Assembly (NCBI GenBank): GCA_030149475.1
Contig: JASBRL010000010.1
Location: 1 to 35,738 of the forward strand
DNA length: 35,738 nucleotides
Direction of reading: 5' to 3'
Origin: Marinobacter sp.
GTDB lineage: Bacteria > Pseudomonadota > Gammaproteobacteria > Pseudomonadales > Oleiphilaceae
Shown here: positions 28,346-35,738 of the stretch, piece after piece
Numbering within the stretch: position 1 is the stretch's first letter
Layout: each line of letters starts with the position of its first letter
Translations under genes and position numbers: made by a program
Notes under the pieces: generated by a model
Database searches by the model: none
Told to the model about the DNA's origin: nothing
Seen by the model: the letters and a program-made list of their open reading frames with translations, nothing else

Positions 28346-29929
28346 ATGAGCGCGGTCATCGATACCCATACCGAGGACCATCATCACGGTCCCGCCAAGG
28401 GCATAATGCGGTGGATACTGACCACCAACCACAAAGACATCGGGACCATGTACCTGGTGTTCAGCTTTACCATGTTCCTGCTCGGCGGCACCATGGCGAT
28501 GGTCATCCGGGCGGAACTGTTCCAGCCAGGCCTGCAACTGGTGGTGCCGGCGTTCTTCAACCAGATGACCACCATGCACGGGCTGATCATGGTTTTCGGG
28601 GCGGTGATGCCGGCGTTTGTCGGCCTGGCGAACTGGATGATTCCGATGATGGTCGGTGCGCCGGACATGGCCCTGCCGCGAATGAACAACTGGAGTTTCT
28701 GGCTGCTGCCGGCGGCCTTCACCATGCTGTTGTCGACCCTGTTCATGAAAGGCGGCGCACCCAACTTCGGCTGGACCTTCTACGCGCCGCTGTCCACCAC
28801 CTACGGGCCGCCCAGTACCACCTACTTCATCTTTGCCATCCACATGATGGGGATCTCATCCATCATGGGCGCCATCAACGTGATCGCGACCATCCTGAAC
28901 CTGCGTGCACCGGGCATGACGTTGATGAAAATGCCGCTGTTTGTCTGGACCTGGCTGATCACCGCCTTTCTGCTGATTGCGGTCATGCCGGTGCTGGCCG
29001 GGGTGGTGACCATGATGCTGATGGACATCAACTTCGGTACCAGTTTCTTCAACGCCGCCGGTGGCGGTGATCCGGTGATGTTCCAGCATGTGTTCTGGTT
29101 CTTCGGGCATCCCGAGGTGTACATCATGATCCTGCCGGCCTTTGGCGCGGTCTCTCACATTATTCCCGCCTTCGCCCGCAAACGACTGTTCGGTTACGCG
29201 TCCATGGTGTATGCCGTAGGCGCCATTGCCATGCTGTCCTTTGTGGTCTGGGCGCACCACATGTTTACGGTGGGCATACCGGTAGCCGGTGAACTGTTCT
29301 TCATGTACGCCACCATGCTGATTGCGGTGCCAACCGGGGTGAAGGTATTCAACTGGGTCGCCACCATGTTTCGCGGTTCGATGACCTTCGAGGCCCCGAT
29401 GCTGTTCGCGGTGGCGTTTGTCATTCTGTTTACCATCGGCGGCTTCTCGGGGCTGATGCTGGCGATCGCACCGGCAGACTTTCAGTATCAGGATACCTAT
29501 TTTGTGGTCGCTCATTTTCACTATGTGCTGGTGCCCGGCGCCATCTTTGGCATCTTCGCGTCAGCCTATTTCTGGTTGCCGAAGTGGACCGGGCACATGT
29601 ATGACGAGACCCTGGCCAAAACCCATTTCTGGCTATCGTTTATCGGTATGAACCTGGCCTTTTTCCCGATGCATTTTCTGGGGCTGGCGGGAATGCCCCG
29701 ACGAATTCCGGATTACGCGCTGCAGTTTGCGGATTTCAACATGATTTCAAGCATTGGCGCGTTCATGTTCGGCGCCACCCAGCTGCTGTTCCTGTTTATC
29801 GTGATCAAGTGCGTGCGTGGCGGCGAAAAGGCCCCGGCCAAACCCTGGGAAGGCGCTGAAGGGCTGGAATGGACACTGCCCTCACCGCCGCCCTATCACA
29901 GCTTTACTACGCCGCCGGAGGTGAAATAG
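28346..29929 (+). CDS. coxA: Cytochrome c oxidase subunit I (aa3-type)
   Basis: A 527-residue catalytic subunit with 12 membrane helices that reduces O2 to water and pumps protons. The low-spin heme a ligands are His78 (MTTMHGLIMVF) and His392; the CuB ligands are His255 in FGHPEVY, where Tyr259 forms the His-Tyr crosslink, and His304-His305 (VVWAHHMFTVG). The heme a3 ligand is His390 (VVAHFHYV). Glu257 of HPEVY marks an A1-type enzyme with a D-channel gating Glu. The cytoplasmic N-terminus carries a His-rich HTEDHHHG segment. coxC follows after an 82-bp gap, with no ctaG between. Confidence 0.98.
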   Translation: MSAVIDTHTEDHHHGPAKGIMRWILTTNHKDIGTMYLVFSFTMFLLGGTMAMVIRAELFQPGLQLVVPAFFNQMTTMHGLIMVFGAVMPAFVGLANWMIPMMVGAPDMALPRMNNWSFWLLPAAFTMLLSTLFMKGGAPNFGWTFYAPLSTTYGPPSTTYFIFAIHMMGISSIMGAINVIATILNLRAPGMTLMKMPLFVWTWLITAFLLIAVMPVLAGVVTMMLMDINFGTSFFNAAGGGDPVMFQHVFWFFGHPEVYIMILPAFGAVSHIIPAFARKRLFGYASMVYAVGAIAMLSFVVWAHHMFTVGIPVAGELFFMYATMLIAVPTGVKVFNWVATMFRGSMTFEAPMLFAVAFVILFTIGGFSGLMLAIAPADFQYQDTYFVVAHFHYVLVPGAIFGIFASAYFWLPKWTGHMYDETLAKTHFWLSFIGMNLAFFPMHFLGLAGMPRRIPDYALQFADFNMISSIGAFMFGATQLLFLFIVIKCVRGGEKAPAKPWEGAEGLEWTLPSPPPYHSFTTPPEVK

Positions 29930-30011
29930 CCGGCCGACAGCGCCGATGAACGAGCAGTGCCGGGCAGGGCGACAATAACAAACAATAGCGGACAAGCGGT
30001 TGGAGAATGTC

Positions 30012-30899
30012 ATGGCGACAACACAGAGCTATTATGTACCCGCGCAAAGCAAGTGGCCGATTATCGCAACGGTGGGTCTGGGAGCGACCCTGGCCGGCGT
30101 AGCCTCCATTCTGGTGGAGGGATCTCAGGGCGAGTCCACAACCGGGGCCTGGGTGACTTTTTTTATCGGTGCCATGATTATGGCCTACATGCTGTTTGGC
30201 TGGTTTGGCAGTGTTATCCGGGAAAGCCGGTCCGGACTCTACAGCCAGCAGATGGATCGCTCCTTTCGCTGGGGCATGAGCTGGTTCATCTTCTCCGAGG
30301 TGATGTTCTTCGCCGCCTTCTTTGGTGCCCTGTTTTACGCGCGTAATTTTGCCGTACCCTGGCTGGGCGGAGCCGGTGACCGGGGCAGCAGTCACATACT
30401 CTGGGAAAACTTCCAGGCCACCTGGCCGTTGCTGAATAACCCTGATCCAGACACCTTCCCGGCGCCGGAAGGTATCATCGAGCCCTGGCATTTACCCCTG
30501 GTGAATACCATCCTGCTGGTCTCCTCGTCGGTGACGGTGACAATTGCCCATCACGCGCTGAAAAACGATCACCGGACCAAAATCAAGCTGTGGCTCGCAG
30601 CCACCATCGTCCTTGCCCTTGGTTTCGTGTTTCTGCAGGCGGATGAGTACATCTATGCCTACACCGAACTGAACCTTACCTTGCGGTCGGGCATCTATGG
30701 CAGCACGTTTTTCATACTGACCGGTTTTCATGGCGCCCACGTCATACTGGGTACGCTGATGCTGAGCATCATGTTGATCCGCATCCACAAAGGTCATTTC
30801 GATCCGGAAAAACATTTTGGCTTCGAGGCCGCCAGCTGGTACTGGCATTTCGTCGATGTGGTCTGGCTGGGACTGTTTGTATTTGTGTATGTACTGTAA
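30012..30899 (+). CDS. coxC: Cytochrome c oxidase subunit III
   Basis: A 295-residue membrane subunit with about seven helices that stabilises subunit I and helps proton uptake. Typical blocks are SFRWGMSWFIFSEVMFFAAF, TNTILLVSSSVT-like segment (VNTILLVSSSVTVTIAHHAL) and FHGAHVILGTLMLSIML; the end has ASWYWHFVDVVWLGLFVFVY. ATG 30012 has GGAGA eight bases upstream; a TTG twelve bases earlier is less likely. Its stop is 9 bp from that of the convergent DUF2909 gene. Confidence 0.97.
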   Translation: MATTQSYYVPAQSKWPIIATVGLGATLAGVASILVEGSQGESTTGAWVTFFIGAMIMAYMLFGWFGSVIRESRSGLYSQQMDRSFRWGMSWFIFSEVMFFAAFFGALFYARNFAVPWLGGAGDRGSSHILWENFQATWPLLNNPDPDTFPAPEGIIEPWHLPLVNTILLVSSSVTVTIAHHALKNDHRTKIKLWLAATIVLALGFVFLQADEYIYAYTELNLTLRSGIYGSTFFILTGFHGAHVILGTLMLSIMLIRIHKGHFDPEKHFGFEAASWYWHFVDVVWLGLFVFVYVL

Positions 30900-30908
30900 G
30901 ACCCGGCG

Positions 30909-31112
30909 TTACGGCGTGGGGTTGAGCGACAGATCACCGTGCCACAGGGCTATCGCGATCAGCGCCAGCAATAGCAGGCTGAGCGCGACCCGCACTGCCA
31001 ACGTGTTAACCACACGCCGGGTCTTGCCCTTGTCAACGACCAGGAACACCAGTCCGCTGAACAGACTGATCACGACCGCTATCATCATCACGATAATCAG
31101 CGTCTTTAGCAT
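30909..31112 (-). CDS. Small twin-helix membrane protein, DUF2909
   Basis: A 67-residue protein with two membrane helices (about 2-22 and 35-57) joined by a basic loop DKGKTRRVVN. This matches the DUF2909 family found next to cox genes in Pseudomonas and relatives; the function is unknown, perhaps oxidase assembly. GGAGA is seven bases before ATG 31112. It is convergent with coxC and divergent from surf1, so it is transcribed against the cox genes. Confidence 0.85.
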   Translation of the reverse strand: MLKTLIIVMMIAVVISLFSGLVFLVVDKGKTRRVVNTLAVRVALSLLLLALIAIALWHGDLSLNPTP

Positions 31113-31167
31113 GGGGTTGTCTCCGTCGTGTTGGCCAATTCGATACCGTTCACTATAGCAGAGCATC

Positions 31168-31911
31168 ATGGATCTACCGGAACAAGGCCGCCGCCAATGG
31201 CATTTCAACGGCCGGTTATTGCTCTTTTCAGGCTGCCTGCTCCCGTTACTACTGGCTCTGGGAACCTGGCAGCTACACCGGTCGGAACAGAAACAGGCCA
31301 GGCTGGATCGCTGGCAACAGCAGGTGAGCGAACTGAACTGGTCGGAACAGTTGCAGCAGGGGCTGGAGGATGGCCAGCCGGTGAGAGTGAGTGGTCACTA
31401 CGCCGATAACCGGAGCTGGCTGCTGGACAACCGCACCCGCAAAGGGGTACCCGGATACGAGGTGTTGAGCATCTTCTACCCGGATCAGGGGGCACCACTG
31501 GTGGTCAACCGGGGCTGGGTGTCCGGCACTGGCAGGCGGGCGGTGTTGCCCGGGTTGACCACGCCAACGAGCCGTGTGGTGATTCGTGGTCGTGTCGCGG
31601 CATTCCCGGAGCCGCCGGTACTGGCAGAGTCAGCGGTCAGCGACGGATGGCCACGGCGGGTGCAGACGCTGTCTGCGGCCCAGGCCCGGATGCAAGCCGG
31701 TCAGCCGGCTCTGGCGGGTCAGATTATCCGCCTGGCGGGTCCGGGTCAGCCCGGCGCTTACGCCGCTGACTGGCCGCCGGACCGGATGACGCCGCAGCGT
31801 CACATTGGCTACGCCGTCCAGTGGTATGCGCTGGCCCTGGCTTTGATTGTGCTGACACTGGTTTTCAGTTACCGAAAAACGGACAAGGGACATGATGGGG
31901 ACGATGACTGA
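31168..31911 (+). CDS. SURF1 family cytochrome oxidase assembly protein
   Basis: A 247-residue inner-membrane protein with one helix near each end (about 16-36 and 213-232) and a periplasmic domain between. The signatures are LALGTWQLHRSEQK-like segment, VRVSGHYADNRSWLLDNRTR, GAPLVVNRGWV and the C-terminal RHIGYAVQWYALALAL. SURF1 helps supply or insert heme a during subunit I assembly. Its last 20 bases overlap the next gene, so translation is likely coupled. The location between coxC and ctaA agrees with the role. Confidence 0.95.
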   Translation: MDLPEQGRRQWHFNGRLLLFSGCLLPLLLALGTWQLHRSEQKQARLDRWQQQVSELNWSEQLQQGLEDGQPVRVSGHYADNRSWLLDNRTRKGVPGYEVLSIFYPDQGAPLVVNRGWVSGTGRRAVLPGLTTPTSRVVIRGRVAAFPEPPVLAESAVSDGWPRRVQTLSAAQARMQAGQPALAGQIIRLAGPGQPGAYAADWPPDRMTPQRHIGYAVQWYALALALIVLTLVFSYRKTDKGHDGDDD

Positions 31912-32530
31912 CCACACCAACGAACATCCCTCGCCCAGCCAGATCCGGCGCGGCCGCCGCACAGCCCTGTTGCTGTTTGGTGTTGGCTTCGGTCCGATGA
32001 TTCTGGCCACGGTCATGTTCTACACCGGCTGGCTGACGCCGGGCGGCTATACCAACCACGGTACGCTGATTGACCCGGTGTTCCCGGTGGCGGAGCTGCA
32101 CTTGCTCGGTGCCGACGGCAAACCGCTGGCGGCCCGATTTGCGGGCGGCGAGCGTGATGAACCGGACTGGCTGATGGTGGTGGTGGCCGGCAATTGCGAA
32201 AGCGACTGCGAAACGCTGCTGCACAACGCCCGGCAGGTCAATGTTGCGCTGGGCAAGAACGCCAACCGGGTCCGTCGTGCAGCTTATCTGCAGACGACCA
32301 GCGCGGATCTGAACCAGCGTTGGGATCAGGAATACCCACTGATGGAACGGCTGACATCACAGGCGGGCGAGGAGCCGGTATGGCCGCCCGGGGTCAATCC
32401 TTCGCAGGCGCCCCGGATACTGCTGGTGGATCCGTTCGGCAATGTGATGATGCGATACCCGGTTGACCAGTCCGGCAAACCGATGCTGGAGGACCTGAAG
32501 CATCTGCTGAAACTGTCTCAGTTGGGCTGA
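31892..32530 (+). CDS. Cox-cluster membrane protein with Sco-like C-x3-C motif
   Basis: A 212-residue protein with one N-terminal membrane helix (about 24-43) and a periplasmic domain. Cys102 and Cys106 in GNCESDCETLL have the C-x3-C spacing of Sco copper chaperones, though without the prolines of CPxxCP, and the RILLVDPFGNVMMRYP segment resembles the end of a thioredoxin fold. The homologue between surf1 and ctaA in Pseudomonas (PA0111) is uncharacterised. A copper or thiol role in oxidase assembly is inference. Start codons 31892, 31895 and 31904 are all possible; AAGGGA lies 4 bases before 31895. Confidence 0.8.
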   Translation: MMGTMTDHTNEHPSPSQIRRGRRTALLLFGVGFGPMILATVMFYTGWLTPGGYTNHGTLIDPVFPVAELHLLGADGKPLAARFAGGERDEPDWLMVVVAGNCESDCETLLHNARQVNVALGKNANRVRRAAYLQTTSADLNQRWDQEYPLMERLTSQAGEEPVWPPGVNPSQAPRILLVDPFGNVMMRYPVDQSGKPMLEDLKHLLKLSQLG

Positions 32531-32556
32531 CGACCGGCTACTGTGAGGTGACGACG

Positions 32557-33654
32557 GTGAACCATAAAACAATACAGACCCGACCTTACCAGATCATGGG
32601 CCGCTGGGCCCTGCTCGCTTCGATCCTCGCACTGATGGTGGTGATGCTGGGGGCCTGGACCCGCCTCACCCATTCCGGTCTGGGCTGTCCGGACTGGCCC
32701 GGGTGTTACGGGTTCCTCACCGTACCTCAGGATCCTGCACACGTCGCTATTGCCGAGGCCCGGTTTCCGGACTCACCCGTTGTTGCCGCGCGCGGCTGGC
32801 CGGAAATGATCCATCGCTATGCCGCCGGCATCCTCGGGTTGATGGTCTTTGGCCTTGCCGTTTACGCGTTCCGCCATCGCCGCTGGGGCGTGCCGGTGCG
32901 TCTGCCGATCTTTATCGCCGGTTTTATTCTGCTGCAGGCGGCCTTTGGCATGTGGACCGTCACCCTGAAGCTGTGGCCGCAGGTGGTGGCCTCCCATCTG
33001 CTGGGTGGTTTTACCACCCTCAGCCTGCTGGTGTTGCTCACGCTGCGCCTGCGCCTCTGGCGTCCGGCCTTCAGTCCCCCGCAGACAGAGACCCTGTCCC
33101 GATTGCGACCCTGGGTGATTGGCGGCTTGCTGTTGGTCATACTGCAGATCGCTTTGGGTGCCTGGACGGCTGCCAATTACTCGGCGGTGGCCTGCCCCGA
33201 CCTGCCGGGCTGCCAGGGGCAATGGTGGCCGGAGATGGATTTTCGTCACGGCTTTGACGTGGCCCAGTCGGTGGGTCCCAATTATCTGGGCGGTCAGTTG
33301 CAGGCATCCGGCCGGGTTGCGATTCACATCAGCCACCGACTGGGGGCAATGGCCGTGCTGATCTATCTTGCCATGCTGTTGCCGGTGCTCTGGCGTCGCT
33401 CCGGTAACAGTGGTCTGAGAGCCGGTGTACTGTGGGTGGCAGCGGCGTTGACCGGCCAGATCATTCTGGGTCTGCTTAATGTCGCCCTGGGCCTGCCGTT
33501 GTACATCGCGGTGGCTCACAATGCCATGGGCGCGGGCCTGCTGCTGACGCTGGTGCACCTGCTCTGGCAGATGCACGGATGTCGTCTGGCGAGGCCATTC
33601 GTCGCCGTCAGGATGGCCGGGGCAATACCGATTCTTCCGGAGGTGAAAGCATGA
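32557..33654 (+). CDS. ctaA: Heme A synthase (COX15/CtaA)
   Basis: A 365-residue inner-membrane enzyme that oxidises the C8 methyl of heme O to the formyl group of heme A. It has about eight helices in two halves. The two cysteine loops are GLGCPDWPGCYG and AVACPDLPGCQG, and the heme-binding histidines appear in MIHRYAAG, SHLLGGF, SHRLGAM and AHNAMGAG. The GTG at 32557 has GAGG eight bases upstream and is preferred over GTG 32548. The stop overlaps the cyoE start (ATGA), so the two heme-modifying enzymes are translationally coupled. Confidence 0.96.
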   Translation: MNHKTIQTRPYQIMGRWALLASILALMVVMLGAWTRLTHSGLGCPDWPGCYGFLTVPQDPAHVAIAEARFPDSPVVAARGWPEMIHRYAAGILGLMVFGLAVYAFRHRRWGVPVRLPIFIAGFILLQAAFGMWTVTLKLWPQVVASHLLGGFTTLSLLVLLTLRLRLWRPAFSPPQTETLSRLRPWVIGGLLLVILQIALGAWTAANYSAVACPDLPGCQGQWWPEMDFRHGFDVAQSVGPNYLGGQLQASGRVAIHISHRLGAMAVLIYLAMLLPVLWRRSGNSGLRAGVLWVAAALTGQIILGLLNVALGLPLYIAVAHNAMGAGLLLTLVHLLWQMHGCRLARPFVAVRMAGAIPILPEVKA

Positions 33655-34562
33655 GTGAATCCGCCGAAATCGCTACCCGTCAGGCGCACACCGATACCCC
33701 GGGCACCTGGCGCAACTTTCTGGAGCTGACCAAGCCCCGTGTGGTCGCGCTGATGATGCTGACCTCGGTGATTGGTATGTTGCTGGCCCAGCCCACGCTG
33801 CCTGGCTGGTCGGTGCTGGTGTTTGGTAATCTGGGCATTGCCTTGCTGGCCGGCGCTGCGGCGGTGATCAACCATGTGGTGGACCGGCGGATTGATCTGG
33901 TGATGGCGCGGACCCGAAGGCGGCCGGTCGCCACGGGCAAAATCGGGAGCGTCGACGCTCTGGTGTTCGCGGCTACCCTGGCGCTGTCCGGCATGCTGGT
34001 GCTGGTGCTGCTGGTCAATACCCTGACCGCCTGGCTGACACTGGCGTCACTGGTGGGCTATGCCGGCATCTATACGCTGTTTCTCAAACGGGCGACCCCC
34101 CAGAACATCGTCATTGGCGGGCTTGCCGGGGCGATGCCTCCGCTATTGGGCTGGACCGCAGTGACCGGTCAGATTGAGGGCCACGCGCTACTGCTGGTGC
34201 TGATTATTTTCGCCTGGACGCCGCCGCATTTCTGGGCCCTGGCCATTCACCGCAAGGAGGAATACGCCAAGGCTGGCATACCCATGCTGCCGGTAACCCA
34301 TGGCAATCGTTTCACCGAAATCCACATCCTGCTGTATACCCTGATGTTGCTGGCGGTCAGCCTGTTGCCGTTCGTCACCCATATGAGTGGGCTGATCTAT
34401 CTGACCGGTGCACTGGTGCTCGGCCTGCGGTTCCTGCTTTATGCCGTCCGGTTGCTGCGGCAGGACGATCGTCAGGTCGCACTGGCCACCTTCAAATACT
34501 CGATTACCTATCTGATGGCGCTGTTCGTTGTACTGCTCGTTGACCATTACATTATCCTGTAG
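33651..34562 (+). CDS. cyoE: Protoheme IX farnesyltransferase (heme O synthase)
   Basis: A 303-residue UbiA-family membrane enzyme that adds a farnesyl group to heme B to make heme O, the substrate of CtaA. The first Asp-rich motif is NHVVDRRIDLVMARTRRRP. The second-half signature is GGLAGAMPPLLGWTAVTG followed by WTPPHFWALAI. About eight or nine helices are visible. ATG 33651 overlaps the ctaA stop by 4 bp and has GGAGG upstream within ctaA. ctaB is a synonym. Confidence 0.97.
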   Translation: MSESAEIATRQAHTDTPGTWRNFLELTKPRVVALMMLTSVIGMLLAQPTLPGWSVLVFGNLGIALLAGAAAVINHVVDRRIDLVMARTRRRPVATGKIGSVDALVFAATLALSGMLVLVLLVNTLTAWLTLASLVGYAGIYTLFLKRATPQNIVIGGLAGAMPPLLGWTAVTGQIEGHALLLVLIIFAWTPPHFWALAIHRKEEYAKAGIPMLPVTHGNRFTEIHILLYTLMLLAVSLLPFVTHMSGLIYLTGALVLGLRFLLYAVRLLRQDDRQVALATFKYSITYLMALFVVLLVDHYIIL

Positions 34563-34619
34563 GCTTTGATTCACCGGCCGGGTCAGGTCCATGCCCCGGT
34601 CGCCCGTCCCGGAGATTTC

Positions 34620-35297
34620 ATGAACCGCTCGATTCGCACAACCGTCATCATTCTGGTGTTGATTGTGGTGCTGGTGTTTGGCTTTGCCATTGTCCGTCAG
34701 GCATGGGTCGATCAGCAGACCGCGTCGGCACCGGCGCCGGACCTGAGTGCGCTCCACACCTACGTCTATGATCAGGGCCGGCCTCTGGCCGACTACACAC
34801 TGACCGATGAACACGGCAAGACCGCCACAGTGCAGGACCTGAAAGGCCACTGGACCTTTGCCTTTATCGGCTACACCCGTTGTCCGGATGTTTGTCCGAC
34901 CATTCTGTCGACCCTGCAGGACACCAAGGCCCGGCTGCCGGCAGCTATACCGCAACCCTCAGTGTTAATGGTCAGCGCCGATCCGGAGCGGGATACCCCG
35001 GCCGCGCTGAATCGTTATCTGGGTTATTTTGGCCCGGACTTTCATGGTCTGACCGGTGATGTCACAACACTCCGGGCGCTGGCGAAAAGCCTGAACGGTG
35101 ATTTTTCAAGACGCGAGGACAGCGAGGGGCTTGTCCAGGTGGATCACAGCGCGCATCTGGCCCTGATTGATCCTGACGGCCGGATGATCGCGGTACTTCA
35201 GCCGCCCCACGAGCCGGACACACTGGTCCAGGCTTATACCCGGGTTTACCAGTGGGCGCGACAACAGCAATTCCGGCCTGGCGATCCGGCGAATTAA
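34620..35297 (+). CDS. Sco1/SenC family copper chaperone
   Basis: A 225-residue protein with an N-terminal membrane anchor (about 8-26) and a periplasmic thioredoxin-like domain. The copper motif is CPDVCP (Cys88, Cys92) and the third ligand is His176 in VDHSAHLALID. It delivers copper to the CuA site of CoxB or keeps its cysteines reduced. ATG 34620 has GGAGA upstream. It closes the oxidase biogenesis block, 57 bp after cyoE. Confidence 0.95.
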   Translation: MNRSIRTTVIILVLIVVLVFGFAIVRQAWVDQQTASAPAPDLSALHTYVYDQGRPLADYTLTDEHGKTATVQDLKGHWTFAFIGYTRCPDVCPTILSTLQDTKARLPAAIPQPSVLMVSADPERDTPAALNRYLGYFGPDFHGLTGDVTTLRALAKSLNGDFSRREDSEGLVQVDHSAHLALIDPDGRMIAVLQPPHEPDTLVQAYTRVYQWARQQQFRPGDPAN

Positions 35298-35322
35298 CGA
35301 ACATCTCCCCAGGCTTTATACT
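35294..35322 (+). promoter_or_regulatory. Candidate promoter for the MFS gene
   Basis: TTAACG (35294-35299, four of six matches) and TATACT (35317-35322, five of six) are spaced by 17 bp. The -35 box overlaps the sco stop codon. A start near 35329 would give a leader of about 100 bases. Confidence 0.45.
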
Positions 35323-35430
35323 GTCCGTTTTTCACGTCAGCGCTGATCAATGCCCGTATGCTTCAGGCCTTGCCCGTAGAAGGCTCCGGGGATTGGTCGG
35401 CGCTCCCTAAACACCTCTGGACCGTTCTCC

Positions 35431-35738
35431 ATGTCGCTATCTGGCTCGCCGACTGCTCCCCCGCCACGGGAAATTCTGACTGCCCTCACCGCCGGCGCCG
35501 TGTTGTTGCTGGTGGTACATACCCTGGGGCGATTCTATTACACCCCGCTCCTGCCGCATCTGGTGGACGACGGCCTGTTGAGCACGCAACAGGGTGCAGC
35601 GGTGGCCACCTGGAACTACCTTGGGTATCTGATGGGAGCCATGCTGGCGGTGCGTTGGCACCGCATCGATCAGATTCACCGCGCCCTGCCTCTGGCGATG
35701 GTGGTTCACGTGCTGACTACCTTGCTGCAAACCCAGCT
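35431..35738 (+). CDS. YbfB/YjiJ-family MFS transporter, N-terminal part (cut by window edge)
   Basis: The first 102 residues of a membrane transporter. After a short cytoplasmic arm, a first helix (about 18-34) runs into HTLGRFYYTPLLPHLVDDG, followed by LSTQQGAAVATWNYLGYLMG and MLAVRW. A GR-F-YTP-LP block after helix 1 and the WNYLGYL-GA segment are typical of the YbfB/YjiJ group of the major facilitator superfamily. The substrate is unknown. No clear ribosome site precedes ATG 35431. The rest lies beyond the window. Confidence 0.8.
   Translation, partial: MSLSGSPTAPPPREILTALTAGAVLLLVVHTLGRFYYTPLLPHLVDDGLLSTQQGAAVATWNYLGYLMGAMLAVRWHRIDQIHRALPLAMVVHVLTTLLQTQ

Overview
The window is a stretch of chromosome from a GC-rich gammaproteobacterium, most like the Pseudomonas/Marinobacter/Oceanospirillales group. 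The gene order supports this. The blocks gmhB-glyS-glyQ, trkA-rsmB-fmt-def-tsaP-dprA-tsaC-hemF-aroE, gamma-carbonic anhydrase/prlC/yheV and coxB-coxA-coxC-DUF2909-surf1-ctaA-cyoE-sco match, as I recall it, the order near the replication origin of Pseudomonas aeruginosa. Genus cannot be fixed from the sequence alone.

Layout. Positions 1-141 are the right end of an IS66-family element (transposase C-terminus plus terminal repeat). It sits inside an acyl-CoA dehydrogenase gene and truncates it. Next come a VC0807-family membrane protein, tRNA-Pro(CGG) with a good promoter, gmhB, and glyS-glyQ. Then follow K+ uptake (trkA), rRNA and initiator-tRNA modification (rsmB, fmt), peptide deformylase (def), the divergent tsaP, dprA and tsaC, then hemF-aroE. 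A PA4642-family gene converges with an hsp20 gene that has a recognisable sigma32-type promoter. A gamma-carbonic anhydrase gene is divergent from prlC-yheV.

From 19.5 to 26.8 kb all genes lie on the minus strand: MATE exporter, an unrecognised 215-228 aa protein, an exported cupredoxin-like protein, a membrane sensor with degenerate GGDEF and intact EAL domains, a DUF3034 beta-barrel candidate, a predicted outer-membrane lipoprotein truncated globin, DoxX and DUF1653. The cupredoxin, EAL protein and DUF3034 genes overlap by 1 and 4 bp, and the globin gene starts 17 bp later. I regard this set as the best candidate here for a poorly described system: an envelope module in which copper/redox or gas chemistry may control c-di-GMP breakdown. 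That function is inference.

From 27.1 to 35.3 kb lies the aa3-type cytochrome c oxidase region with a cytochrome c-fused subunit II, heme A synthesis (ctaA, cyoE) and assembly factors (SURF1, Sco, and a second protein with a C-x3-C motif). No ctaG/cox11 lies between coxA and coxC. The window ends inside a YbfB/YjiJ-type MFS transporter gene.
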